From Massilia kyonggiensis (GTDB taxonomy: Bacteria > Pseudomonadota > Gammaproteobacteria > Burkholderiales > Burkholderiaceae_D), in the NCBI RefSeq assembly GCF_024756235.1, contig NZ_JANUGY010000005.1:186001-250000 (forward strand): 64,000 bases of DNA, written 5' to 3'. Positions within the stretch are counted from its first letter, which is position 1; each line of letters starts with the position of its first letter. The translations under genes were made by a program, and so were the position numbers. The notes under the pieces are model-generated. The model made no database searches. It saw only the letters and a list, made by a program, of their open reading frames with translations, and had not been told where the DNA came from. Positions 38,019 through 47,757 of this stretch are shown piece by piece.

Positions 38019-39700
38019 GCACCATGAATCTTCTCGAGGTCCATGATCTGCGCGTGTCCTTCCGGACCGACAAAAAGAACACGTTCGAGGCCGTGAAGGG
38101 CATCTCGTTCAGCCTGCCGCTCGATGCCACCGTCGCCCTCGTCGGCGAATCGGGCAGCGGCAAGTCCGTCAGTTCGCTCGCCGTGATGGGCCTGCTGCCG
38201 CCGGAAACGACGATCGTCCATCCCGGTTCGTCGATCCGCTTCGAAGGCCGCGAACTGCTCGACCTGCCGGTCGCGGAACGCCGGCGCCTGTGCGGCAAGG
38301 ACATCGCGATGATCTTCCAGGAGCCGATGTCGTCGCTGAACCCCGTGTTCACGGTCGGCTTCCAGATCGGCGAAGTGCTGCGCCTGCACCTCGGCATGGA
38401 CAAGCGCCAGGCGCGCGCCCGCACGCTCGAACTGCTGGAGGAAGTGGGCATCCCCGACCCGGCGCGCAAGATCGACGCGTACCCGAGCCAGATGTCGGGC
38501 GGCCAGCAGCAGCGCGTGATGATCGCGATGGCGATCGCGTGCGAACCGAAGCTGCTGATCGCGGACGAGCCGACGACGGCGCTGGACGTGACGATCCAGA
38601 AGCAGATCATGGAACTGATCGCGACCCTGCAGCAGCGCCGCCGCATGGCCGTGCTGTTCATCACGCACGACCTGGGCCTGGTGGGCGAGATCGCGGACCG
38701 CGTGATCGTCATGCGCCACGGCGAGGTGCGGGAAGAGGGCGCTGCGGCCCAGGTGCTGGGCGACCCGCGCGACGCGTACACGCGCGCGCTGCTGCACTGC
38801 CGGCCGCCGCTGGATGCGCGGCCCGTGCGGCTGCCCGTCATCGACGATTACATGAATGGCCGCATCGACGTGGGGACCGTGCTGCCCCAGCGCACGCGCG
38901 GCTATGCGCCCGGCGACGAGAACATCCTCGTCGTGAACAACCTCGCCAAGAGTTTTTATGTGCGCGAAGGCCTGTTCGGCAAGCGCGAATTCCAGGCCGT
39001 GAAGGACGTGTCGTTCACGCTCCCGCGCGGCAAGACGCTGGGCGTCGTCGGCGAATCGGGATCGGGCAAGACGACGGTGGGCCTGACGCTGCTGCGCCTG
39101 CACCGTGCGACGGGCGGCAGCGCCATGTTCGACGGCCGCGACCTCGTCGCGATGAGCGATGCCGAGTTCCAGGCGTACAAACGGCGCATCCAGATCGTGT
39201 TCCAGAATCCGTACGCGTCGCTGAACCCGCGCTTCACCGTCGGCCAGATCCTGCTGGAGCCGATGCGCATCCACCGCATCGGCGCGAACGATGCGGAGCG
39301 CACGGAACATGCGCGCTACCTGCTTGCGCGTGTCGGTTTGCCTGCACACGCGTTCGACCGCTACCCGCACGAATTCTCAGGCGGCCAGAGACAGCGCATC
39401 GCCATCGCGCGCTGCCTCACGATGAAGCCGGAGATCCTCGTGTGCGACGAATCGGTGTCGGCCCTGGACGTGTCCGTGCAGGCCCAGGTGCTGAACCTGC
39501 TGCAGGACCTGCAGGACGAGTACAGGATGAGCTACATCTTCATCTCGCACGATCTGTCCGTGGTGAAGTACATCTCCGACCGCGTGATGGTGATGCACCA
39601 CGGCAGCGTCGTCGAGATGGCCGACGCGGACGAGCTCTACCGCAATCCGCAGCATCCGTACACGCGGCAACTGCTGGCCGCAATCCCGCGCGGCGCCTGA
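38015..39700 (+). CDS. Fused dual-domain ABC transporter ATPase (DppDF/YejF type)
   Basis: This 561-aa cytoplasmic protein contains two complete ATPase domains in one chain. Each has Walker A GESGSGKS/T (about 42-49 and 346-353), an ABC signature (MSGGQQQRV and FSGGQRQRIAI), Walker B (LLIADEP and LVCDESVSALD) and a switch His. The first domain resembles OppD and the second OppF. It would energise both permeases, one protein replacing two. The start overlaps the permease stop (ATGA); MNLLEV, three codons on, is an alternative start. The following bases are the REP-like repeats, with no terminator beyond them. Confidence 0.94.
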   Translation: MSTMNLLEVHDLRVSFRTDKKNTFEAVKGISFSLPLDATVALVGESGSGKSVSSLAVMGLLPPETTIVHPGSSIRFEGRELLDLPVAERRRLCGKDIAMIFQEPMSSLNPVFTVGFQIGEVLRLHLGMDKRQARARTLELLEEVGIPDPARKIDAYPSQMSGGQQQRVMIAMAIACEPKLLIADEPTTALDVTIQKQIMELIATLQQRRRMAVLFITHDLGLVGEIADRVIVMRHGEVREEGAAAQVLGDPRDAYTRALLHCRPPLDARPVRLPVIDDYMNGRIDVGTVLPQRTRGYAPGDENILVVNNLAKSFYVREGLFGKREFQAVKDVSFTLPRGKTLGVVGESGSGKTTVGLTLLRLHRATGGSAMFDGRDLVAMSDAEFQAYKRRIQIVFQNPYASLNPRFTVGQILLEPMRIHRIGANDAERTEHARYLLARVGLPAHAFDRYPHEFSGGQRQRIAIARCLTMKPEILVCDESVSALDVSVQAQVLNLLQDLQDEYRMSYIFISHDLSVVKYISDRVMVMHHGSVVEMADADELYRNPQHPYTRQLLAAIPRGA

Positions 39701-39701
39701 A

Positions 39702-39908
39702 AAATTCGGGGTCAGAGCACATTTCGGGCCAAATTCGGGGTCAGAGCACTTTTTTTCGCAATAGCTCTCAGAAAAGTTTGAGGGGCCTCCCGCCCGGTGG
39801 GCGGCCCGCCGCCGTTTGCTTTCCAGAGGAGTTTGTAATCGCGGGCAATTGCTCGAAAATGTGCACTGACCCCGAATTTCGAGAAAAACGTGCTCTGACC
39901 CCGAATTT
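39702..39908. repeat. Two direct plus two inverted copies of a REP-like 19-mer
   Basis: AAATTCGGGGTCAGAGCAC occurs at 39702-39720 and 39731-39749, and its reverse complement at 39861-39879 (one mismatch) and 39890-39908. The pairs face each other across about 110 bp, so the element could fold into a long hairpin. The repeat resembles the GGGGTCAGAGxxxA elements dispersed in many beta- and gammaproteobacteria and often associated with REP-associated (RAYT) transposases; that link is from memory. No transposase is in the window. Confidence 0.8.
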
Positions 39909-39990
39909 GGGTGTTGTGTGCGGGCTGCGGATGGGCGAATACGTTGCCGCTTTCGCCACGCCGCTGTCGGTTTTCCGCTACCATACGAGG

Positions 39991-40944
39991 ATGGCCCAGC
40001 TCTCCCACCTGATTCACGTCTACGGCGTCTTCATCGTGTTCGGCATCGTTTTGCTCGAACAGATCGGGCTGCCCATTCCCGCGTTTCCGGTGCTGATCAT
40101 CGCCGGGGCGCTGGCCGTCGACGGCGGGGCCAACTGGCCGCTGTACCTGGCCGCGTCCGTGCTGGCTTGCCTCATCAGCGATTACTTCTGGTTCCGCGCC
40201 GGCCGCTTCTACGGCAAACGCATCCTGCGCCTGCTGTGCAAGATTTCGCTGTCGCCCGATTCCTGCGTCAGCCAGACCGAGGACAATTTCAGCCGCTGGG
40301 GCGCGAAATCCCTCGTCGTGGCCAAGTTCATTCCCGGCTTCAATACGATCGCGCCGCCGCTCGCCGGCGCCATGGGCACGACGACGCCGCAGTTCGTCTG
40401 GCTGTCCGTCGCCGGCGGCCTGCTGTGGAGCGGCGTGGGCATGGGCCTCGGCGCCTGGTTCCACAACAGCGTGGACGACGTCATCGCCTGGTTCGAGACG
40501 CTGGGCAGCACGGCGTTGATGGTCGTCGGCGTCCTGCTCGCGCTGTTCGTGTTGTTCAAGTACATCGAGCGCAAGCGCAACCTCGGCGGGGCCAACCTGC
40601 CGCGCATCACGATGGACGAGCTCAAGAATCTGCTCGAGGCGGGACACGATCCGCTGATCGTCGACGCCCGCGGCGTCACCGCGCGCCAGCTGGAAGCGGG
40701 CATTCCCGGCGCGCTGGTTTATGGCGACAACGTGCCGGAACGTTTGATGGCCACGCTCGACAAGGACCGCCACATCGTCATCTATTGCTCCTGCCCGAAC
40801 GACGTTACGGCGGCGCAGGTCGCCCGGGAATTCGTCAAGAACGGTTTTCACCGCGCCCGCCCGCTGCACGGTGGACTGGACGCGTGGAACGACCACTGCG
40901 CGGCCAGCCAGGCCGACGCCGAGCTCAAGCCCAAGCACGGCTGA
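39991..40944 (+). CDS. DedA-family membrane protein fused to a rhodanese domain
   Basis: This 317-aa protein has a DedA/VTT membrane part (about 1-190). It shows EQIGLPIPAFPVLIIAGALA, the reentrant-loop sequence KFIPGFNTIAPPLAGAMG with its conserved Arg/Lys region, and several membrane helices. A rhodanese domain follows (about 205-305), with DPLIVDARGVTARQLEAGIPG and the active-site loop YCSCPNDVTA, catalytic Cys at 266. DedA proteins act in undecaprenyl-phosphate or phospholipid recycling; the rhodanese half would handle sulfane sulfur. The fusion is known in betaproteobacteria. The start is uncertain: an in-frame ATG 20 codons upstream exists, but the family begins near MAQLSHLIHVYG. Confidence 0.9.
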   Translation: MAQLSHLIHVYGVFIVFGIVLLEQIGLPIPAFPVLIIAGALAVDGGANWPLYLAASVLACLISDYFWFRAGRFYGKRILRLLCKISLSPDSCVSQTEDNFSRWGAKSLVVAKFIPGFNTIAPPLAGAMGTTTPQFVWLSVAGGLLWSGVGMGLGAWFHNSVDDVIAWFETLGSTALMVVGVLLALFVLFKYIERKRNLGGANLPRITMDELKNLLEAGHDPLIVDARGVTARQLEAGIPGALVYGDNVPERLMATLDKDRHIVIYCSCPNDVTAAQVAREFVKNGFHRARPLHGGLDAWNDHCAASQADAELKPKHG

Positions 40945-41088
40945 ACAATCATCCTCTCGTTCCGATCGCGCGGCGCCCGTCCGGCGCCGCCGCTCACCCA
41001 TGCTTTCGATAAATCGCCTGAATTGGTAGCTGGACTACTCGTCCTCGCACGGGAGTTTTACGCGGATTCGCCCGGATGTTAGGTCGGA

Positions 41089-41103
41089 TGTACCTAAACT
41101 ACA
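41089..41103. promoter_or_regulatory. HexR-like operator upstream of glk
   Basis: TGTACCTAAACTACA matches 12 of 15 positions of the HexR palindrome TGTAATTAAATTACA known from proteobacterial central carbon control. It overlaps a TACAAT -10-like hexamer at 41100-41105, a typical repressor position. HexR responds to 2-keto-3-deoxy-6-phosphogluconate and controls glk, gap and Entner-Doudoroff genes elsewhere. The regulator gene is not in the window. Confidence 0.5.
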
Positions 41104-41168
41104 ATAAATGCTTGCGCTGCAGCCAAGAAATCCTTAAGCTTCGAGGAATCTGTTTCTTACGGCCTGCC

Positions 41169-42221
41169 ATGATCGTTTCGCCCGTTGCCATCGTCGATCC
41201 GTCCACCGAACCGCGCCTCGACAGCGCCCGATATGCGAGCCCGCGGCTGCTGGCCGACATCGGCGGGACCAATGCGCGCTTCGCGCTGGAAACCGGTCCC
41301 GGCACGGTCGGGCTGATCGAAGTCCTGCCCTGCGCCGCCTACGCGACCCTCGCCGACGCCCTCCGGGCCTACCTGGCACTGCCGCACGTGGCGGCCGCGG
41401 GCGCCGTCCGCCATGGCGCGATCGCGATCGCGAACCCCATCGTCGGCGATTTCGTGCGCATGACCAATCACCACTGGGAATTCTCGATCGAGGCACTGCG
41501 CCTGGCATGCGGATTCGACGCGCTGGCCGTCGTCAACGATTTCTACGCGCTGGCGATGGCGCTGCCGCACCTGGCGGACGGCGAGAAGCGCCAGGTCGGC
41601 GGCGGCGCGCCCGTCGCGGGCAGCCCGATCGGCCTGCTGGGCGCGGGCACGGGCCTGGGCGTGTCCGGCCTCGTGCCGGCCGAAAACCTGCCGTCCGGCG
41701 CCAAGCCCGTCTGGACGGCGTTGCGCAGCGAAGGCGGCCATGTGACGTTTTCCCCGGCCAACGAGACCGAAGTCGCCATCCTGCAATTCGCGTGGCGCGA
41801 ATTCGAACATGTGTCGGCCGAGCGCTTCCTGTCCGGTTCCGGCCTGGAACTGATCTACCGCGCGCTGGCGAACCTGCGCGGCGGCGCCGTGGAGGCGCTG
41901 GATGCGCCCGAGATCACGCGCCGCGGCCTGGCCGGTACGTGCGTCGTGTGCGACGAGGTGATCGAGGTCTTTTGCGGCATGCTCGGCACCATCGCCGGCA
42001 ACCTGGCCGTCACGCTGGGCGCCCAGGGCGGCGTCTACATCGGCGGCGGCATCGTACCGCGCCTGGGCGAGCGCTTCGCCGCCTCGTGCTTCCGCGCCCG
42101 CTTCGAGCAGAAGGGCCGCTTCGCCGGCTACCTGGCGCAGGTGCCGACCTATGTGATCACGGCCGACTACCCCGCCTTCGTGGGCGTTTCGGCAATCCTG
42201 GCGGACCATCCCGGCGTGTGA
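41169..42221 (+). CDS. glk: Glucokinase
   Basis: Glk phosphorylates glucose with ATP at C6, feeding glycolysis or the Entner-Doudoroff path. This 350-aa protein of the bacterial glucokinase (ROK-independent Glk) family carries [15 protein letters not shown] (phosphate loop, about 23-37), [15 protein letters not shown] with the catalytic Asp, [25 protein letters not shown] with the sugar-binding Glu-Gly-Gly-His, and [14 protein letters not shown] near the C terminus. The ATG for MIVSPVAIV was chosen; upstream in-frame codons cover the promoter region. A HexR-like site precedes it. Confidence 0.94.
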   Translation: MIVSPVAIVDPSTEPRLDSARYASPRLLADIGGTNARFALETGPGTVGLIEVLPCAAYATLADALRAYLALPHVAAAGAVRHGAIAIANPIVGDFVRMTNHHWEFSIEALRLACGFDALAVVNDFYALAMALPHLADGEKRQVGGGAPVAGSPIGLLGAGTGLGVSGLVPAENLPSGAKPVWTALRSEGGHVTFSPANETEVAILQFAWREFEHVSAERFLSGSGLELIYRALANLRGGAVEALDAPEITRRGLAGTCVVCDEVIEVFCGMLGTIAGNLAVTLGAQGGVYIGGGIVPRLGERFAASCFRARFEQKGRFAGYLAQVPTYVITADYPAFVGVSAILADHPGV

Positions 42222-42258
42222 TTTGCGCCCGCGGGATCGCTTCCGATGCATGGCAATG

Positions 42259-42286
42259 TTCTTTTCCCGGTTTTATCGGGTACAAT
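42259..42286 (+). promoter_or_regulatory. Putative promoter of the scpB leader
   Basis: TACAAT at 42281-42286 is a good -10, with a weak TTCTTT at 42259-42264 as -35 (16-bp spacing). Transcription would start near 42293, directly before the structured region. Confidence 0.45.
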
Positions 42287-42292
42287 GGCCGT

Positions 42293-42607
42293 CAGTTGGA
42301 AGAAACGATGTCGTTCGCTTAGCCCGGCGCCAGGAGCCTCGCCTCCAGAGCCCAGTCTCCCGATGGTGCCGGCAGCCCCGTTTCTCTTGAAAATCAACCG
42401 TTTGCGGCCCACTTGCCGGTGAGCCGCCCCGTGCCAGGGCGCAAACCCTCACGGTATCCCGTCCGGTACGCCAATCCGGGCGATGGAACCCCGTTTCACA
42501 GCATGAAGTCTCAGTCTGGTGGCTGTCGCACAGCTGCCAGCCGGGAATGGGGTTATGTTTGATGATTCTTAGCATCCAGAGTTGCTCACTCCGCTGACGA
42601 CATCGTT
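42293..42607 (+). ncRNA. Structured RNA leader of scpB, family not recognised
   Basis: About 315 nt without a credible protein but dense with stems. AACGATGTCGT (42304-42314) pairs perfectly with ACGACATCGTT (42597-42607), closing the element directly at the scpB start codon. Inside are CCGGCGCC / GGTGCCGG (42324-42331 with 42365-42372) around a GGAG / CTCC hairpin; GCGGC-CCAC / GGTG-A-GCCGC (42404-42427); CCGTG-cc-AGGG / CCCT-CACGG (42429-42454); CGTCCGG / CCGGGCG (42460-42482); and AACCCC / GGGGTT (42487-42554) around an 11-bp hairpin at 42516-42540. It does not match 6S, RNase P, tmRNA, SRP or a riboswitch that I know. scpB itself has no clear Shine-Dalgarno. Structure inferred by eye. Confidence 0.6.
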
Positions 42608-43264
42608 ATGAACACTGATGAGGCCAAGAAGGTCCTCGAGACCGCCTTGCTGTGCGCGCGCGAGCCGATGACGATCCACGCCATGAAAAAGCTGTTCGTC
42701 GACGTGGACAGGGACGGCCAGCCGCTCGGCGCCGGCGTCGGGTCGGATACGATCAAGATCCTGCTCGAAGAATTGCGCCAGGATTGGCAGGATCGCGGCA
42801 TCGAGATCGTCAGCCTGGCATCGGGCTGGCGTTTCCAGAGCCGCCCGGAAATGAAGCCTTACCTGGACCGGATCGCGCCGGAAAAACCGCCGAAGTATTC
42901 GCGCGCGACGCTGGAGACGCTGGCGATCATCGCCTACCGCCAGCCGGTGACGCGCGGCGACATCGAGGAAATCCGCGGCGTGGCGGTGAATTCGCAGACG
43001 ATCAAGATGCTGGAAGACCGCGGCTGGATCGACGTGGTGGGCCACCGCGAAGTGCCCGGGCGGCCCGCGCTGCTGGGCACGACGAAGCAGTTTCTCGACG
43101 ACCTGGGGCTCGCCGCGCTGTCCCAGCTGCCGCCGCTGCAGCAGGTGGCCGACATCGGCGCCGGGCGCAGCCTCGAAGCGCTGGAAGCGGCCCTGCAACA
43201 ATTTGACGACACTTCACCCGTTGAAGTCCCGATACACGACCAAGCGCTCGCGTCCAACGACTGA
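42608..43264 (+). CDS. scpB: Segregation and condensation protein B
   Basis: ScpB is the winged-helix partner of the SMC-ScpA kleisin complex (or MksB-type systems) that compacts and segregates chromosomes. The 218-aa protein has two winged-helix domains. [21 protein letters not shown] matches the family start, apart from a 10-residue inserted stretch [10 protein letters not shown]. The signature [29 protein letters not shown] is split over residues about 97-125, followed by [18 protein letters not shown]. scpA is not in the window. It starts exactly at the end of the structured leader. rluB follows after 33 bp in the same direction, the usual pairing in many bacteria. Confidence 0.94.
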   Translation: MNTDEAKKVLETALLCAREPMTIHAMKKLFVDVDRDGQPLGAGVGSDTIKILLEELRQDWQDRGIEIVSLASGWRFQSRPEMKPYLDRIAPEKPPKYSRATLETLAIIAYRQPVTRGDIEEIRGVAVNSQTIKMLEDRGWIDVVGHREVPGRPALLGTTKQFLDDLGLAALSQLPPLQQVADIGAGRSLEALEAALQQFDDTSPVEVPIHDQALASND

Positions 43265-43297
43265 TCGTCGCGCCAGGTCAGCAAAACCAAGAAACGA

Positions 43298-45307
43298 ATG
43301 ATGAATCCAACTGACATGAACGAGACGACCCCTGCCGAGGCAGGACAGGAGACGGCCGCCAAGCCGAAGCGTCGCACCAAGCCGAAGGCGGAGGCGGCGC
43401 CCGCACCCGCACCCGAGGGCGCGCAGCCGGAGGCCGTGGAAAAACCGAAACGCACGCGCAAGACCGCGGCCCAGAAGGCGGCCGAGGCAGCCGAAAGCGC
43501 GGCCCCGGCCGCCGCGGCACCGGCCGCCGAACCCGCGCCGCGCAAGCCGCGTACCCGCAAGGCCGCCGTGGCCGAGGCGGCGCCCGCAGCGGCCGAGCCG
43601 GCGCCCGTTGCCGCTGAGCCTGCGCCGGTTGCGACCGCCGCGGTGGCGACCGCCGCGGTGACGACCGCCGCGGCTGACGACGCCGCAAGCCAGCGCAAGC
43701 CGCGCGGCCCGCGCCAGATGCGCGAGCAGCGCCAGCAGCGCGAACCGCGTCAGCCGCGCGTCGAGTCCGACGCGCCCATGGCGGAAGCGGTCGCCGGCGA
43801 GGCAGCACCGGCCGAGACGGCACGCAACGAGCAGCGCCGCGACCAGCGCGGCGGCAAGCAGCAGAAGAAGAAAGGCCAGCAGCGCGGCCAGCAGGCGCAG
43901 AACGCCCAGGGCGGCCAGAACGCCCAGCAGCCCGGCCAGAACCAGAAGCAGCAGGGCAAGGGCAAGAACGCCAAACACGGCAACAAGCCGGCCAAGGCCG
44001 GCAAGGGCAACGATGCCGACGCCGTGTTCTCGTTCGTCACGTCGGACGCGTTCGACGCCAACGAGGGCGGCCGCGGCCAGTCGCAGCCGACCAAGGCGCG
44101 CCGCGACCTGACGGCCGAGGATGACGCACCGAAGCTGCACAAGGTGCTGGCGGAAGCGGGCCTCGGTTCGCGCCGCGACATGGAAGAACTGATCATCGCC
44201 GGCCGCGTGTCGGTGAACGGCGAGCCGGCCCACATCGGCCAGCGCATCCTGCCGACGGACGCCGTGCGCATCAACGGCAAGCTGCTGCAGCGCCGCGTGA
44301 ACAACAACAAGCCGCCGCGCGTACTCGTGTACCACAAGCCGGCCGGCGAAATCGTCAGCGCGGACGATCCGGAAGGCCGTCCGTCCGTGTTCGACCGCCT
44401 GCCGACCATGAAGACCGGCAAGTGGCTGGCCGTGGGCCGCCTCGACTTCAACACCGAGGGCCTGCTGCTGTTCACGAACTCCGGCGACCTGGCGAACCGC
44501 CTGATGCACCCGCGCTACAACATCGACCGCGAATATGCCGTGCGTACGCTGGGCGAGCTGGAAGAGGGCATGCGCCAGAAGCTGCTGGCCGGCGTCGAGC
44601 TGGACGACGGCACCGCCTCGTTCACCAAGATCGCCGATGGCGGCGGCGAAGGCGTCAACCGCTGGTACCGCGTGGTGATCGGCGAAGGCCGCAACCGCGA
44701 GGTGCGCCGCATGTTCGAGGCGGTGGGTCTGACCGTCTCGCGCCTGATCCGTACGCGCTACGGCGCCATGACCCTGCCGTCCGGCCTCAAGCGCGGCCGC
44801 TGGGAAGAGCTGGAAGAAAACGACGTGCGCAACTTCCTCGACGCCTTCGGCATCGAGAAGAAGGGCGGCGGCCAGAACAACAAGGGTGCTGCCGGCGGCA
44901 AGGGGCAGGGCAAAGGGCAGGGTGGACCCAAGGGCCGCGGCAACGACGACCACCGCTCGAACGGCAACCGCATCGACCGTGCCGACGCGAACCGCAACGT
45001 GGATCCGTTCGGCCCGCCGGTGGTGCGTGTCGGCACGGGCCGCGAAGAGGGCGGCATCCTGGGCGGCCGCGGCGGCCAGGGCCAGGGTCAGGGTGGCCGC
45101 GGCTTCGGTGGCGGCCAGGCACGTGGCAACAACCAGCCGCGCGGCGGCAACCAGGCGCGTGGCGGCGGCGGTGGCGGCAACAAGGGTCCGCGCCAGCCGG
45201 ATCCGCTGCAGACGACGTTCGGCTTCGCCGGCGCCGGCCAGAACCGCCGCAGCCAGGGTCCGCGCGTGAGCGACCATGGCATGCCGCGCCGCGGCCGCCG
45301 CGGTTGA
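43298..45307 (+). CDS. rluB: 23S rRNA pseudouridine(2605) synthase RluB with long low-complexity tails
   Basis: RluB converts U2605 of 23S rRNA to pseudouridine. The core (about 275-520) contains an S4 RNA-binding domain ([20 protein letters not shown]) and the RsuA/RluB/E/F catalytic block [19 protein letters not shown], with catalytic Asp at 383. Also present is [20 protein letters not shown]. At 669 aa the protein is more than twice E. coli RluB (291). The N-terminal 270 residues are Ala, Pro, Glu, Lys and Gln-rich. The C-terminal 150 are Gly, Gln, Arg and Asn-rich, resembling disordered RNA-binding RGG-type tails. Such tails occur in burkholderial RluB proteins. A double ATG marks the start. 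Confidence 0.92.
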   Translation: MMNPTDMNETTPAEAGQETAAKPKRRTKPKAEAAPAPAPEGAQPEAVEKPKRTRKTAAQKAAEAAESAAPAAAAPAAEPAPRKPRTRKAAVAEAAPAAAEPAPVAAEPAPVATAAVATAAVTTAAADDAASQRKPRGPRQMREQRQQREPRQPRVESDAPMAEAVAGEAAPAETARNEQRRDQRGGKQQKKKGQQRGQQAQNAQGGQNAQQPGQNQKQQGKGKNAKHGNKPAKAGKGNDADAVFSFVTSDAFDANEGGRGQSQPTKARRDLTAEDDAPKLHKVLAEAGLGSRRDMEELIIAGRVSVNGEPAHIGQRILPTDAVRINGKLLQRRVNNNKPPRVLVYHKPAGEIVSADDPEGRPSVFDRLPTMKTGKWLAVGRLDFNTEGLLLFTNSGDLANRLMHPRYNIDREYAVRTLGELEEGMRQKLLAGVELDDGTASFTKIADGGGEGVNRWYRVVIGEGRNREVRRMFEAVGLTVSRLIRTRYGAMTLPSGLKRGRWEELEENDVRNFLDAFGIEKKGGGQNNKGAAGGKGQGKGQGGPKGRGNDDHRSNGNRIDRADANRNVDPFGPPVVRVGTGREEGGILGGRGGQGQGQGGRGFGGGQARGNNQPRGGNQARGGGGGGNKGPRQPDPLQTTFGFAGAGQNRRSQGPRVSDHGMPRRGRRG

Positions 45308-45441
45308 GGTTTCGTTCGGCCAAATTTGAGGCCCCCAGCCTCACTATGGCCGAACGTGCCGCGCGAAAATGAACCGCTCGCAGCGCCGTGTTCTCCATTG
45401 GAGTAAACTGTTGCATAGCTGTTCATTTTGCAGTGCGGCGA

Positions 45442-45470
45442 TTGCGGCCGACCCTGTATCGGGTTATAAT
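45442..45470 (+). promoter_or_regulatory. Promoter ahead of the rimP-nusA-infB cluster
   Basis: TTGCGG (45442-45447) and a perfect TATAAT (45465-45470) are separated by 17 bp. Transcription would begin near 45477 and meet a terminator 60-85 nt later. Confidence 0.8.
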
Positions 45471-45476
45471 GCGTGT

Positions 45477-45561
45477 CTAACCCGAGTGCTTCCCAATATT
45501 GTTTTGGCGAACAAGCTCCAGTTGGGAATACAAAAGATGGGCAGTTGCCCATTTTTTTTTT
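45477..45561 (+). ncRNA. Short leader RNA ending in an intrinsic terminator before rimP
   Basis: A transcript of about 85 nt would run from the strong promoter to a terminator. It contains a hairpin with arms TTCCCAA (45490-45496) and TTGGGAA (45522-45528), then ATGGGC-AGTT-GCCCAT followed by ten T residues (45537-45561). In E. coli this position is held by metY; no tRNA is present here. It may be a stable small RNA or an attenuator through which the downstream operon must be read. Confidence 0.6.
45537..45561 (+). terminator. Intrinsic terminator in the rimP leader
   Basis: ATGGGC pairs with GCCCAT across an AGTT loop, followed by ten consecutive T residues. The short six-pair stem suggests incomplete, possibly factor-modulated termination. 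Confidence 0.8.
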
Positions 45562-45605
45562 GTTGAATCGTTTTAGGGGTCCGGCACCGGACCGTGGAGA
45601 AACCT

Positions 45606-47656
<2,051 letters not shown>

Positions 47657-47662
47657 AAGAGA

Positions 47663-47706
47663 CGCGAAAGACCGGAGCGTAACGCCTTCCGGTCTTCGCG
47701 CTTTAT
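47663..47706 (+). terminator. Long hairpin between nusA and infB
   Basis: CGCGAA-a-GACCGGA pairs with TCCGGTC-TTCGCG (13 bp with one bulge), followed by CTTTATT. The T tail is interrupted, so it may be a leaky terminator or an RNase III processing site. Confidence 0.5.
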
Positions 47707-47757
47707 TAAGCTAGCAAATTTCTTTATCATCTCGCGACACATAGAAAAGAGGACTGA

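Noticed and set aside
42293..42340. Possible permuted tmRNA on the minus strand (a GCGAACGAC stretch resembling the tag start)
   Set aside because: The reading does not continue to an ALAA-type end, and no T-loop or acceptor stem is present.
42429..42560. Possible c-di-GMP or cobalamin riboswitch, because of GCGCAAACCC and GCCAGGAGCC
   Set aside because: The surrounding conserved cores of both classes are missing; only short stretches resemble them.
42273..42575. A 100-codon minus-strand frame across the scpB leader
   Set aside because: No Shine-Dalgarno, odd composition, and the region is better explained as structured RNA on the plus strand.
43560..43680. Repeats in the rluB N-terminal coding region that look like an array
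   Set aside because: They are in-frame Ala/Pro/Val codon repeats of a low-complexity tail, not spaced repeats with unique spacers.
45477..45561. tRNA-fMet (metY) expected ahead of rimP by analogy with E. coli
   Set aside because: No cloverleaf or CAT anticodon stem-loop can be formed; only a leader hairpin and terminator are seen.
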